Shown here piece after piece: positions 1 through 7,903 of a stretch of 23,544 bases of DNA (position 1 is the stretch's first letter; each line of letters starts with the position of its first letter). The stretch is from E44-bin32 sp034430595 (GTDB lineage Bacteria > Chloroflexota > Anaerolineae > Anaerolineales > E44-bin32). Where the stretch lies: contig DAOUEL010000033.1 in the NCBI GenBank assembly GCA_034430595.1, positions 1-23,544 on the forward strand, in the 5' to 3' direction. A model generated the notes under the pieces. That model had not been told where the DNA came from and did not search any database. It saw nothing but the letters and a program-made list of their open reading frames with translations. Made by a program: the position numbers and the translations under genes.

Positions 1-324
1 CTTGGCGGAAACTTACGCTCTTTGATACAAGGCGCGTGGGCAAGTGAGCAGCGAAAACGGGCCAGCCAGGAAGTACAGCGCGGGTTAAACGAAGTTGGCA
101 CAGCCCTGTCGAACGCGGCCGAGAATATTTCCCAGGACCCCGCGGCCCAGCGGCTGCGGGAAGGCGTCGATGAGTTGGCCGAACGGGTGCGGAGCGGCGA
201 ATTGGCCGAGCAGGCACGGACGGACCTGGTCAAGATCCTGCAGGATGTAAATCAGCGCTTGAATGAGCTGGTGGACCAGCTGGAAGCCAGCCTTGAGCAG
301 GGGAAGAGTGACGGGGACGATTGA
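1..324 (+). CDS. C-terminal part of a small helical (coiled-coil) protein, partial at window edge
   Basis: The reading frame is open from base 1 to a TGA at 322-324, so about 107 residues are visible and the true start probably lies outside the window. A TTG at 22 is in frame, but no Shine-Dalgarno sequence can be judged there. The product is highly charged, with heptad-like runs of Leu, Val and Ala between Glu, Arg and Gln, and ends in an acidic Gly/Asp tail. It should form long amphipathic helices. There is no visible cysteine motif, signal peptide or membrane segment in the part seen. I do not recognise a family; short amphipathic proteins of this kind are often annotated as hypothetical. 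The next gene starts 195 bp downstream, so they are probably not tightly coupled. Confidence 0.6.
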   Translation, partial: LGGNLRSLIQGAWASEQRKRASQEVQRGLNEVGTALSNAAENISQDPAAQRLREGVDELAERVRSGELAEQARTDLVKILQDVNQRLNELVDQLEASLEQGKSDGDD

Positions 325-519
325 TACCAGCCGGCTGGCAGAATTGAATCTGGGGTGACCCGAGGACGATCTGATCGACTCGGGCATGTGAGCTGAGAAC
401 AGCCCCGAGCCTTTCGATCGGAATACAACTGCAAGATACCTCGTCCTTGCTTGCCGAGCATTCTTCACGAACGGAAAATCACCTCATACGCACGACGTTT
501 CATCTAAGGAGGAGACGCT

Positions 520-1407
520 ATGACGATTCGAGTCGGCTACATCGGTCTCGGGTTGATGGGCAAACCGATCGCGCGCAACCTGATGCGGGCCGGATTCGAA
601 CTGACCGTTTACAACCGCAGCCGCAGCGCCGTCAACGACCTAGTCGCAGAAGGAGCAAGCGCGGCCGGTTCACCGATGGAAGTCGCACGACAAGTGGAAT
701 TTATTTTCACAAACCTGCCTGATTCTCCAGACGTCGAGCAGGTTGTTCTCGGGGAAAATGGCATTCTTCAAGGCGCCCATGAAGGACAGGTGTTCATTGA
801 TAACAGCACGATCAAGCCGGAGACTGCCCGCCGGGTTGCACACGCAATGGGTGAGGTCGGTGTAGCCGCCCTCGACGCGCCGGTTTCCGGGGGCGATATC
901 GGCGCTCGGGCGGGCACGCTCGCCATCATGGTTGGTGGTCCGGAGCTCGCCTATCAGAAGGCCCTGCCGCTTTTTCAAGCGATGGGCAAAACCATTACCT
1001 ATGTCGGCGAAAGTGGTGCCGGACAGGTGGCCAAAGCGTGCAACCAGGTCATGGTCGGGGCACAGATGGTGGCCATGGCCGAACTGCTGCTGCTGGCGGT
1101 GAAGTCCGGAGTTGACCCTCGCCGGGTAGTGGAAGCGATTCGAGGTGGAGCGGCGCAGTGCTGGACACTGGATAATAAGCCCGAGCGTCTTTTCCGGGGT
1201 GAGCGCTCACCGGGTTTTAAGGCACATATGCAGTTCAAGGATCTGGGAATCGTGCTCGATACGGCTCGAGCCTACGGGATGCCGCTGCCGGTTACTGCTG
1301 CCGCCGCCCAGCTGTTCCAGGCGATGCTTCAAATGGGAATGGGCGAGTTAGACAACTCGGCGGTCATCGGCGTTCTGGAAGCGATGAGCGGCACGAATTT
1401 GCTGTAA
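520..1407 (+). CDS. NAD(P)-dependent beta-hydroxyacid dehydrogenase (3-hydroxyisobutyrate / tartronate semialdehyde reductase family)
   Basis: This is a 295-residue protein, the usual family length. The N-terminus carries the Rossmann dinucleotide motif GLGLMG (residues 9-14). The substrate-binding signature DAPVSGG lies at 119-125, and the catalytic lysine sits in the G-x-x-x-K-x-x-x-N motif (K172, N175). The family reversibly oxidises 3-hydroxy acids such as 3-hydroxyisobutyrate, tartronate semialdehyde/glycerate and L-threonate in the cytoplasm. The ATG at 520 follows a strong AAGGAGGAG Shine-Dalgarno sequence. The gene is convergent with the lut genes, with only 12 bp between stops. Substrate cannot be fixed from sequence; GarR/GlxR-like and LtnD-like roles are both possible, and acid-sugar catabolism elsewhere in the window makes either attractive. 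Confidence 0.9.
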   Translation: MTIRVGYIGLGLMGKPIARNLMRAGFELTVYNRSRSAVNDLVAEGASAAGSPMEVARQVEFIFTNLPDSPDVEQVVLGENGILQGAHEGQVFIDNSTIKPETARRVAHAMGEVGVAALDAPVSGGDIGARAGTLAIMVGGPELAYQKALPLFQAMGKTITYVGESGAGQVAKACNQVMVGAQMVAMAELLLLAVKSGVDPRRVVEAIRGGAAQCWTLDNKPERLFRGERSPGFKAHMQFKDLGIVLDTARAYGMPLPVTAAAAQLFQAMLQMGMGELDNSAVIGVLEAMSGTNLL

Positions 1408-1419
1408 CCTTTTTGCGAT

Positions 1420-3441
1420 TCATTCAATACAGAGGACGATCAGGCGGCGGGGTCCATGGACCCCGATCGTGAGGGTCATCTCGATATCTGCCGTACGAGA
1501 AGGGCCGCTGACGATCGTCACGGAAGCGCCATCGGACAAGTATTCGTTGCCACCGGCCTCCAGCCATTCTGCCAATGAGCCGTGGATATCACGCTCGCGA
1601 AGAATGGCGACGTGAATTTCCGGCAGCAACGAGCACAAATTCCCTGCCCCGTCGCAGGCAATCAGAAGGCTGCCCGTATCCGCCAGTGCTCCCAGGCAGC
1701 CGGTGACGCCAGCCCGGTAATCGTCAAGGCTTGCCAGGTATCTTTTCCGTGCAGCATTGTCCAACCCGCCATCAAGCATCGGGACGCGGCATTCAACTCC
1801 CGCTGCTTCAAGCTGTGGCTTTAGGCCTTCAAAATCCGGGTCTGAATAAAGGACCTTATCCACCTCAATTTCGTTCAATAGAGCACGCAGTTCCACGAAG
1901 AGATTTCCTTCAGAGACTGGACGTATTTCGCCTCCGACAGCCTCCAATTCTTGGGCGAAGGTTTTGGTGTGGTTTGCATCGGGGGGGTGGTTCGAATCGG
2001 GTATCTCGTCCGCGCCGGCCTGAGCGTGCCCGGCCTCGGGCATTTCATCGCTGGCTTCGAGCGCACCTGCATTCCCTACACGGGTGGCGAACGGTGGGAA
2101 GTCCCTGGTTGAAGTCCAGGCGTCGAGCGGTGGCGGCAATCTGCGAATCCAGCTTTCGCGTTTTGGCAGCATTCGTGAAAGCAGACCGGCAAAGCGCTGC
2201 GCGGCATGAAACCGCTTCGTATTCGTTGCCAACCATGTGTAGAGCTTGATACCGAGGCGCAAGCCGGGCGCTCCGGGTTTTGCCTCGCGGTACATCCGGC
2301 GCGTACGCAGGAGCAATGTCGTCAGGTCGATCCCAACCGGGCAGGCTTCGTTGCATGCTCCGCACAGCGTCGAAACATGAGCGAGATGGCCAAAGCGTTC
2401 GATTCCAAAGTAGCCCGGGGAAACCAATGAGCCGATCGGGCCCGGGTAGACGCTCCCGTAGGCATGGCCGCCAATCTCGCGAAATACCGGGCAGGCATTG
2501 AGGCAGGCTCCACAGCGAATGCACAACAGAGCGTCTTCGAGCGGCGTGGCAACCAGAGAACGCCGGCCATTATCGACCAGGATCACATGCCGCTCGACAA
2601 TTCCGTGCGTCTTGAGGTTCTGACGTAAACTGCCAAGCAGCGAGATGTAGCTGGTCAATTTCTGCCCCGTAGCGGATCGCGGCAGCAGCTGGAGCATCAG
2701 ATCGAGGTCCTGGGCAGTCGGGACGATTCGCTCAACGCCCATCAGCGCGATATGCAGAGGCGGCAGTGAAGTCACCATCCGGCCGTTGCCCTCATTGGTT
2801 ACCAGGCAGAGCGTGCCGGTGTCAGCCACGCCGAAGTTGACTCCTGAAATGCCGAGGTCGGCCTGCAGGAAGACCTGCCGCAGGGTTTTGCGGGCGTGCT
2901 TGTTGAGATCGGCAACATCCTCCGAGTAGGGCATGGCGAGCTTTTCGTTGAAGGTCCGGGCGACATCCTGCCGGGTGAGGTGAATGGCGGGTGTGATGAT
3001 ATGGCCCGGCGTTTCACCGCGTAATTGCACGATGAATTCACCCAGGTCGGTCTCGACAACCTCCAGCCCGTGTTCCTCGAGGGTATGGTTCAGCTGGATC
3101 TCCTCGCTGAGCATCGACTTGGATTTCACTACCCGCTTCGCGCCGGCCCGCTGGGTGATCTGCAAAACAAGCCGGGAGGCAACCGCTGCGTCGGGAGCAT
3201 AGTGGACCTGAACCCCATGGGCAGTGAGTGAACGGCTGAATTGATCGAGGTAGAAATCGAGCCTGTGAATCGTTTCCAGCCGCCGGGCGTGAGCTTTTTG
3301 AATACGACTCTCCACATCCGGCAGCGATGCGAAGGCTAAATGTCGACCGTGCTGACGACGGTCGGCATTTGCGTCGAGCGCTCGCCCGAGGGCTTTATTT
3401 TCGATAGCATCGGCCGCTCGCTCCACGAAAGCTTTTCTCAT
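1420..3441 (-). CDS. lutB: LutB-LutC fusion: iron-sulfur LUD-domain lactate-utilisation protein
   Basis: The 673-residue product joins two normally separate subunits. Residues 1 to about 470 match LutB: an N-terminal LUD domain followed by two ferredoxin-type cysteine clusters, C307-C310-C313-C317 (CIRCGACLNACP) and C360-C363-C367 (CGACNEACP), which should bind two [4Fe-4S] clusters. After a low-complexity acidic linker (about 460-495) comes a second LUD domain like LutC (about 495-673), ending with the conserved glycine-rich GVHGPRRL segment. With LutA this complex oxidises L-lactate to pyruvate, or a related 2-hydroxy acid, in the cytosol, passing electrons to an unknown acceptor. Its ATG overlaps the lutA stop as ATGA, indicating translational coupling. 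The LutC part is somewhat shorter than free LutC. Confidence 0.88.
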   Translation of the reverse strand: MRKAFVERAADAIENKALGRALDANADRRQHGRHLAFASLPDVESRIQKAHARRLETIHRLDFYLDQFSRSLTAHGVQVHYAPDAAVASRLVLQITQRAGAKRVVKSKSMLSEEIQLNHTLEEHGLEVVETDLGEFIVQLRGETPGHIITPAIHLTRQDVARTFNEKLAMPYSEDVADLNKHARKTLRQVFLQADLGISGVNFGVADTGTLCLVTNEGNGRMVTSLPPLHIALMGVERIVPTAQDLDLMLQLLPRSATGQKLTSYISLLGSLRQNLKTHGIVERHVILVDNGRRSLVATPLEDALLCIRCGACLNACPVFREIGGHAYGSVYPGPIGSLVSPGYFGIERFGHLAHVSTLCGACNEACPVGIDLTTLLLRTRRMYREAKPGAPGLRLGIKLYTWLATNTKRFHAAQRFAGLLSRMLPKRESWIRRLPPPLDAWTSTRDFPPFATRVGNAGALEASDEMPEAGHAQAGADEIPDSNHPPDANHTKTFAQELEAVGGEIRPVSEGNLFVELRALLNEIEVDKVLYSDPDFEGLKPQLEAAGVECRVPMLDGGLDNAARKRYLASLDDYRAGVTGCLGALADTGSLLIACDGAGNLCSLLPEIHVAILRERDIHGSLAEWLEAGGNEYLSDGASVTIVSGPSRTADIEMTLTIGVHGPRRLIVLCIE

Positions 3442-4175
3442 CGTAATCCCGGTTCAAATCCTGCAAGGGGCAGGGCGATATGGGAGCAGCGGATATGCGA
3501 GCCTCGCCTGCGCAGACCGCCCTCGATCTGGATCAGGCAGCTTACATCGCAGGCCAGGACGAAATCAATCTCCTCAGCCTCGATTTGATCAAGCCGGCGG
3601 TCGAGAATGGCGCTCGAGATCGGTGCGTATTCGAGCGCGAAGGCCCCGCCAAAACCACAGCAGTCCTGCGGCAGGATCACAAAACCGTCTGGAGCTAGCT
3701 GGTTGAGCAGATTCAGTGGTTGGGCTCGGACACCGAGGCCGCGAGCCAGGTGGCAGGAGGCGTGATAGGCAAAGCGAAGCTCCGCCGCCGAAACCCGTGG
3801 AACGAAGGAAGTCCGCCGGTCGAGGAATTCGACGAATTCGTAGGTCCGCTTGGCCAGTTTTTGGGCTCTCTCCAGCCAGGCAGCATCTTCTGAAAACAAC
3901 TCGGGATAACCATGGCGGATCATCGTGGCGCAGGAGCCGGATGGGACAATGACCGGCATCTCCGCACCATCTTCTAAAACCTGGATTGTGCGGCGGGCCA
4001 GTTTTCGCGCATCTTCCCACAGCCCCGCATTGAATGCAGGCTGGCCACAGCAAGTTTGTTCGTCCGGTACGTGCAGGGCAATTCCGGCCGTTGACAGCAC
4101 GGTTTTGATGGCACGTGCCGTGTCGGGGAAGAGGCTATCGACCAGGCAAGTAGTCAGCAGTTGGGCATCGGTCAT
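3438..4175 (-). CDS. lutA: LutA-type (Fe-S)-binding oxidoreductase subunit with two CCG motifs
   Basis: This 245-residue protein has two cysteine-rich CCG domains. The first includes QTCCGQPAFN (C42, C43) and the second QDCCGFGG, with additional cysteines at SGSCA and ASCH. This pattern is typical of LutA/YkgE and of the CCG subunits of heterodisulfide reductase and glycolate oxidase (GlcF). It acts with the downstream LutB-LutC fusion in lactate or related 2-hydroxy-acid oxidation. I chose the ATG at 4175, preceded by GAGGAAA at 7-nt spacing. An upstream in-frame ATG at 4205 would add ten residues with no homology-like character and would lie inside a good promoter (TTGACA-16-TTTAAT). The stop overlaps the next start by 4 bases. 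Confidence 0.88.
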   Translation of the reverse strand: MTDAQLLTTCLVDSLFPDTARAIKTVLSTAGIALHVPDEQTCCGQPAFNAGLWEDARKLARRTIQVLEDGAEMPVIVPSGSCATMIRHGYPELFSEDAAWLERAQKLAKRTYEFVEFLDRRTSFVPRVSAAELRFAYHASCHLARGLGVRAQPLNLLNQLAPDGFVILPQDCCGFGGAFALEYAPISSAILDRRLDQIEAEEIDFVLACDVSCLIQIEGGLRRRGSHIRCSHIALPLAGFEPGLR

Positions 4176-4190
4176 CTTGTTTCCTCGTCG

Positions 4191-4218
4191 ATTAAAAGCC
4201 TCCATCGTCGATTGTCAA
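4191..4218 (-). promoter_or_regulatory. Sigma70-like promoter for lutA-lutBC
   Basis: On the minus strand a perfect TTGACA -35 box (4218-4213) is followed after 16 bp by TTTAAT (4196-4191), which matches the -10 consensus at five of six positions. The predicted transcript would begin near 4184, leaving a leader of only about 9 nt that still includes the GAGGAAA ribosome-binding site. This supports the ATG at 4175 over the one at 4205. Confidence 0.55.
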
Positions 4219-4284
4219 ATTGTGTGCGGGTAGGACAAGCTGTTTCGAGTATGATTGTCATTTCGAGCGGGAGGATTCTCCAGT

Positions 4285-4956
4285 ATGTCGATCATGGATG
4301 GATTGAAAGCGGTTGTGTTTGATCTTGATGGCTTGATGATTGACAGCGAGCCAATTGCGCTAGCTGTCTGGCGTGACGTCCTGACGCCATATGATGTCGA
4401 GCTTTCTGCTGAGGTCTACAGCCGCGTGATTGGGTTAGAACCCAGGCGGGGTGCGGAGATGATGGTCGACACCTTCGACCTGCCGCTCTCGGTTGATGAA
4501 CTGCTGGAAACGTATTGGGCGCACCGCACCAAAATCATGGAACGCAGCATCGAGCCACAACCCGGACTGCTCGACCTGGTTGAGATAATCGCCGGAGCTG
4601 GATATCTGCTGGCTGTGGCTTCCAACAGTCCGCTCTTTTATGTCAGGCGAATCCTGGCTGCGATCGGGCTTATAGAGCGAATCCCCTGCATCGTAGGAAG
4701 CGATCAAGTACAGTCCGGGAAGCCTGCTCCAGATGTATACCTGGCGGCTGCGGAATGCCTGCAGATCGATCCCGAGCTGTGCCTTGCGATTGAAGATTCT
4801 CCCGCTGGGGTGATGGCCGCCAGCGCGGCCGGGATGCGCACGATCGTCATCCCCAATCCCGAACTCTCCGGCCGGGATTTCAGTCAGGCAGATTTTCAGT
4901 TTGAATCGCTGGAAACGCTCCGACAGCGGTTGCGGTCCGAGGTGAACTCAGCTTGA
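4285..4956 (+). CDS. HAD-superfamily phosphatase / beta-phosphoglucomutase-like hydrolase
   Basis: The product has 223 residues. Motif I is FDLDGLMIDSE (nucleophile D13, acid/base D15). Motif II is the Ser in VASNSP. Motif III is the Lys in SGKPAPDVY, and motif IV is the acidic AIEDSPAG. The DSE after motif I and the helical cap between motifs I and II are typical of the subclass containing beta-phosphoglucomutase, phosphoglycolate phosphatase-like and sugar-phosphate phosphatases. It acts on small phosphorylated metabolites in the cytoplasm; the exact substrate is not readable. I chose ATG 4285 because GGGAGGA lies 9 nt upstream; a TTG at 4255 is also in frame but lacks such a site. It is divergent from lutA and convergent with the uroD-like gene. 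Confidence 0.88.
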   Translation: MSIMDGLKAVVFDLDGLMIDSEPIALAVWRDVLTPYDVELSAEVYSRVIGLEPRRGAEMMVDTFDLPLSVDELLETYWAHRTKIMERSIEPQPGLLDLVEIIAGAGYLLAVASNSPLFYVRRILAAIGLIERIPCIVGSDQVQSGKPAPDVYLAAAECLQIDPELCLAIEDSPAGVMAASAAGMRTIVIPNPELSGRDFSQADFQFESLETLRQRLRSEVNSA

Positions 4957-4986
4957 GCTGACGGGGATTGCAGATCCCTCGCATCA

Positions 4987-6039
4987 TCACAGCCGGCCGT
5001 ATTTCTCGCGTGCCTTGCTCATCAGGTAGATATTATAGGGCGGCGTGATCGGCGGCAGCTCGCATCCTCCCATCAGTACATAGCCGCCCTCGATTTGCGC
5101 CCCTTTCTCAATCGCCTCCTTGCATACCGCGTCGATCTGCTCCGGCGTGCCGCGCGCGATGATCTGTGGATCCACATTGCCAGCTATAATCTGGCCGGGA
5201 AATGCTTGGGCTGCATCGAGCAGATCAACTTCATGCCCGAAACTAAGCATGCCCGGATCACCAAATGGCACCCTGGACCATAGATCGAGAAGATGATTCT
5301 GATCACCGCAGATGTGGCAGTATATGCTGCTTGCACCCATACTGAGGACCTCCGAGTGGAGCTCGATCAAGTAGGGCAGCGCCAGGCTCTCGAATTGTCC
5401 TGGCGAGAGCAGCCCGTCGGTGGGCGCGGCAGAACGGGCAAGGACCCGGTCCTTGCCGAAGGTCCCGATGAACCAATGCGCAACCTCGAGGATGTGATCC
5501 GTCATCAAGCGCAAGGCGTGATGCACGGCTTCAGGATGGGTGATCGTCCACATCAGGAAGTTATCCACACCCGCCAGGTTGGCTGCATGCGTGAATGGGC
5601 TCCCGCAAATAAAGGCGATTGGCAGATCCTGCTCGGCCTGCAGTTGGGCAAACTCCATCATGCGCGGCAGGGATCCGGCTGATTTCACATCCGGGAGTTC
5701 GAGCTGCATAAGTGCCTCTGGAGAATCTACCGGGCGGCGAGCGATGGCTGGTCCGGAACCATAGCGATCATCAGGCCATTTAATCTCCCCTCCGAACTCC
5801 CAGGCACCGTACGAAACGAAGGTATAAAACGGTGTGCCATCTGAATCATATTGTTCAGCCGTTCGAATCTGGGCATCGAAGCTTTTCCTGGGATCTTCAT
5901 AAATATCGGCAATTGGATAACCTACATTCCGGGCACAGAAACCATATCCACGGTGAATATAGGCGATCCGATCGACGGGTTTTCGTTCATACAACGCCTG
6001 GATCCGCTGCGCTGCGTTCATCGTGTTTGGTGTGAGCAT
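4987..6039 (-). CDS. Uroporphyrinogen decarboxylase-family methyltransferase (MtaA/CmuA-like)
   Basis: This 350-residue protein belongs to the UroD/MtaA fold family. It has a likely zinc site of the H-x-C...C type: H242 and C244 in YCHICGD, and C326 in LMGGCELPPITPP. That arrangement is characteristic of the cobalamin- or coenzyme-M-linked methyltransferase branch, not of haem-pathway UroD. These enzymes move methyl groups between a substrate or corrinoid protein and a thiol; no corrinoid protein is in view. The ATG at 6039 follows TTGAGGAGAGA at 4-nt spacing. A longer frame starting at 6111 overlaps the deoC stop but has no comparable ribosome-binding site. The gene is third in an apparent gntR-deoC-uroD operon, 68 bp after deoC. 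Confidence 0.8.
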   Translation of the reverse strand: MLTPNTMNAAQRIQALYERKPVDRIAYIHRGYGFCARNVGYPIADIYEDPRKSFDAQIRTAEQYDSDGTPFYTFVSYGAWEFGGEIKWPDDRYGSGPAIARRPVDSPEALMQLELPDVKSAGSLPRMMEFAQLQAEQDLPIAFICGSPFTHAANLAGVDNFLMWTITHPEAVHHALRLMTDHILEVAHWFIGTFGKDRVLARSAAPTDGLLSPGQFESLALPYLIELHSEVLSMGASSIYCHICGDQNHLLDLWSRVPFGDPGMLSFGHEVDLLDAAQAFPGQIIAGNVDPQIIARGTPEQIDAVCKEAIEKGAQIEGGYVLMGGCELPPITPPYNIYLMSKAREKYGRL

Positions 6040-6107
6040 CGAATCTCTCCTCAAGTTACCCGCGAATTCGGGCGTGTTTGAACCAAGCAAGCCTGGTTCC
6101 CCGCAGT

Positions 6108-6812
6108 TCACATAAATCCGTGTGCTGCAGCTTGCTCCAGGATTGTCACCGAGGACCGGGTAGCGATGCGATCTGCACCGGCAGCGTGATACTCGAGCAG
6201 CTGCTCGAGGGTGCGAATTCCCCCTGCCGCCTTGATTTTGACCTGCGCCCCGCAGCTGGCCCGCATCAAGCGCACCGCCTCAAGCGTCGCTCCACTGGCC
6301 GCATAGCCGGTTGAGGTTTTCACGAAATCGGCACCAGCCATTTCACTCAACTCGCATGCGCGGACGATCTCATCGGAAGTGAGATAGTGGATCTCAAAGA
6401 TGACTTTCACGCCGATGCCATGCTCATGACCTGCCTCCACGACGGTCCGAATGTCGCCCTCGACATCATCGTACTCGCCGGATTTGAAGCGACCAATATT
6501 CATGACCATATCCAGCTCCCCGGCTCCAGCAGCGATCGCTTCCAACGCCTCATACACTTTGACTGCGGTCGTGTTTGCTCCGTGGGGGAAGCCAATAACC
6601 GTCCCGGTCAGCACATCGCTGCCGGCGAGCTTGCTTGAAGTGAATTGGACATCGCAGGGTTTAACCGAGGCAGCGGCCATGCTGTATTTGAGCGCATCGG
6701 CAATCCCTTGTTCGAGCTCAACCTGGTCGAGCTGAGGCTGCAGCAGCGAATGGTCGATCAACTTTGCCAGCTGGGCTAAGGTGAGTTCAGGGTTCTCTTT
6801 CTTGTCAGGCAT
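6108..6812 (-). CDS. deoC: Deoxyribose-phosphate aldolase-family enzyme (DeoC)
   Basis: The product has 234 residues, typical for DeoC. It starts the barrel with LIDHSLLQP and carries the expected catalytic residues: D101 in ELDMVMNIG, the Schiff-base lysine K165 in ADFVKTSTGY, and the second lysine K194 in KIKAAGGIRT. Class I DERA enzymes cleave 2-deoxyribose 5-phosphate to glyceraldehyde 3-phosphate and acetaldehyde. Relatives in catabolic clusters can act on other deoxy or branched sugar phosphates. Start ATG 6812 has AAAGGA 8 nt upstream. It sits 48 bp after gntR on the same strand, so regulator and enzyme are probably cotranscribed and the regulator likely senses a pathway metabolite. 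Confidence 0.92.
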   Translation of the reverse strand: MPDKKENPELTLAQLAKLIDHSLLQPQLDQVELEQGIADALKYSMAAASVKPCDVQFTSSKLAGSDVLTGTVIGFPHGANTTAVKVYEALEAIAAGAGELDMVMNIGRFKSGEYDDVEGDIRTVVEAGHEHGIGVKVIFEIHYLTSDEIVRACELSEMAGADFVKTSTGYAASGATLEAVRLMRASCGAQVKIKAAGGIRTLEQLLEYHAAGADRIATRSSVTILEQAAAHGFM

Positions 6813-6860
6813 CGATCATCCTTTCATGTTTCCCGAACTTTTACCGGGCAACTCGAGAAC

Positions 6861-7565
6861 TCAAATCGACAAGCTATAACCGGCTTTAAACAGATAGATC
6901 GCGCGTGACCCCTTAATCGGTTGTCCGTTCGGTGCGATGGTGAGTCGGAAGCGGATTAAAACTGGTGTTCCTGGATCGATGCCGAGCAAATTCGCTTCTC
7001 GCTCTTCGACCGCAGCCACCGTTACCTCATCGACTGCACGGTCAGGGATCAGGTTAAATTTCTCCTGCATGATCTTGAAGGAGGATTGGCCCTCACCGCC
7101 GCCGGTAAACATATCGATGGTCATCCCCGGATAGAGCTTGGCCGGGTAATAGGAAAACTCCAGGGACACAGGCACGCCATTAGATGTCCGCAGGCGTTCC
7201 ATGATGATTACTTCATCTCCAGGCTGCAGCTGCAGGCGCTTCTGAACGAGAGGCCAGGCCGGGACAGTATCGAATGTCAGGATCTCCGTGCCGGGTTCTT
7301 CGCCTCGTTTCTTGGCTTCTTTTGTGAGGCTGTGATTTCCTGTGATCGTTCCCCAAAGCGGAGATTTAACCCGCCTCAAGATCTCGCGCCGGAATGGATC
7401 GCGTTCGAGAAGCCCTTCGTATATGAGGTCACCAACTGCGTTCTCCATTTCGACTGGACTGCACGCGTAGCGGGCAGCAAGGTCCTCCACGGAAGGTAAA
7501 GCCTGGCCATTTGCCCATTCTGAATTTGCCAGATCGATCTCCAGCTGTTGAGCGGCTCTTAACAT
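6861..7565 (-). CDS. GntR-family (HutC/UTRA) transcriptional regulator
   Basis: The 234-residue protein has an N-terminal winged helix-turn-helix (about residues 18-65, including LPSVEDLAARYACSPVEMENAV) and a C-terminal UTRA ligand-binding domain (about 75-230, with IIMERLRTSNGVPVSLEFSYYP and the VLIRFRLTIAPNGQPI strand region). HutC-type regulators usually repress their own operon and release DNA on binding a small, often sugar-phosphate, effector. The N-terminal arm is a little shorter than usual. Start ATG 7565 follows GGAGGT at 8 nt. It leads the gntR-deoC-uroD operon and is divergent from the 120-aa gene at 7904, so it may control either or both. Confidence 0.9.
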   Translation of the reverse strand: MLRAAQQLEIDLANSEWANGQALPSVEDLAARYACSPVEMENAVGDLIYEGLLERDPFRREILRRVKSPLWGTITGNHSLTKEAKKRGEEPGTEILTFDTVPAWPLVQKRLQLQPGDEVIIMERLRTSNGVPVSLEFSYYPAKLYPGMTIDMFTGGGEGQSSFKIMQEKFNLIPDRAVDEVTVAAVEEREANLLGIDPGTPVLIRFRLTIAPNGQPIKGSRAIYLFKAGYSLSI

Positions 7566-7796
7566 GTCTCGCTACCTCCGCCTGGTTACAGTGCCTTGTT
7601 CAGGAATTTGGCTGAATTCTAAACCGTGAACGCAATCAGGGTAAATCACATTCGTGAAAAGCATGGGCTGGTTCCTGGATCTTGAATGTACCTTGATTCC
7701 ATCGGTGGCAGGAAAAAGCTGAATCACCAGACGGTTCAAGCACCTTTTCAGTGATCCTCATTTTGTCATCCGTTCTTAAGCTTTCTGTGCATACTG

Positions 7797-7816
7797 TTCA
7801 ATACAATCGTATTGAA
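7797..7816. promoter_or_regulatory. Perfect 8-bp inverted repeat, candidate operator
   Basis: TTCAATAC and GTATTGAA are exact reverse complements separated by AATC. A dyad of this size, about 90 bp before the start of the 120-aa gene and about 230 bp before gntR, is typical of a dimeric regulator site. The adjacent GntR-family protein is the obvious candidate, but the sequence does not prove it. TACAAT within it could also serve as a -10 element. Confidence 0.4.
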
Positions 7817-7844
7817 AGTTGATTGAAAGCGTAGAAGTATGATT

Positions 7845-7873
7845 CCTCCTCCATAATTTTGGTAGGGAGGAGG
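7845..7873 (+). promoter_or_regulatory. Leader hairpin CCTCCTCC / GGAGGAGG upstream of the 120-aa gene
   Basis: CCTCCTCC (7845-7852) pairs perfectly with GGAGGAGG (7866-7873) across a 13-nt loop. The right arm is a consensus-like ribosome-binding sequence but ends 30 nt before the ATG at 7904. A second, competing pairing exists just downstream (AGGAG at 7868-7872 or 7871-on with CTCCT around 7875-7879). The structure could act as a leader switch or mRNA stabiliser; this is inference. Confidence 0.35.
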
Positions 7874-7903
7874 TCTCCTGATAAGGGTAGAAGGCGGTGA
7901 GAG

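Larger units (their letters stand above)
7566..7903. promoter_or_regulatory. Divergent intergenic region between gntR and the 120-aa gene
   Basis: This 338-bp stretch holds no convincing gene. Overlapping reading frames on the minus strand (7766-8126) lack ribosome-binding sites and family character. It must contain the promoters for gntR (leftward) and the 120-aa gene (rightward). I could not assign a clear -35/-10 pair to either. Two structured elements, a 20-bp inverted repeat and a purine/pyrimidine hairpin, lie in its right part and are listed separately. Confidence 0.5.

Noticed and set aside
359..384. Inverted repeat CCCGAG...CTCGGG and palindrome CCAGCCGGCTGG (327-338) before the first dehydrogenase
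   Set aside because: Short GC-rich dyads without a T-run or promoter relation; too weak to call a terminator or operator.
4964..4978. GGGAT...ATCCC hairpin between the HAD and uroD-like genes as a terminator
   Set aside because: Only a 5-bp stem and no T-run on either strand.
6040..6111. Longer start of the UroD-like protein giving a 4-base overlap with deoC
   Set aside because: The extra 24 residues look unlike the family start, and the ATG at 6039 has a strong GAGGAGAGA site at good spacing.
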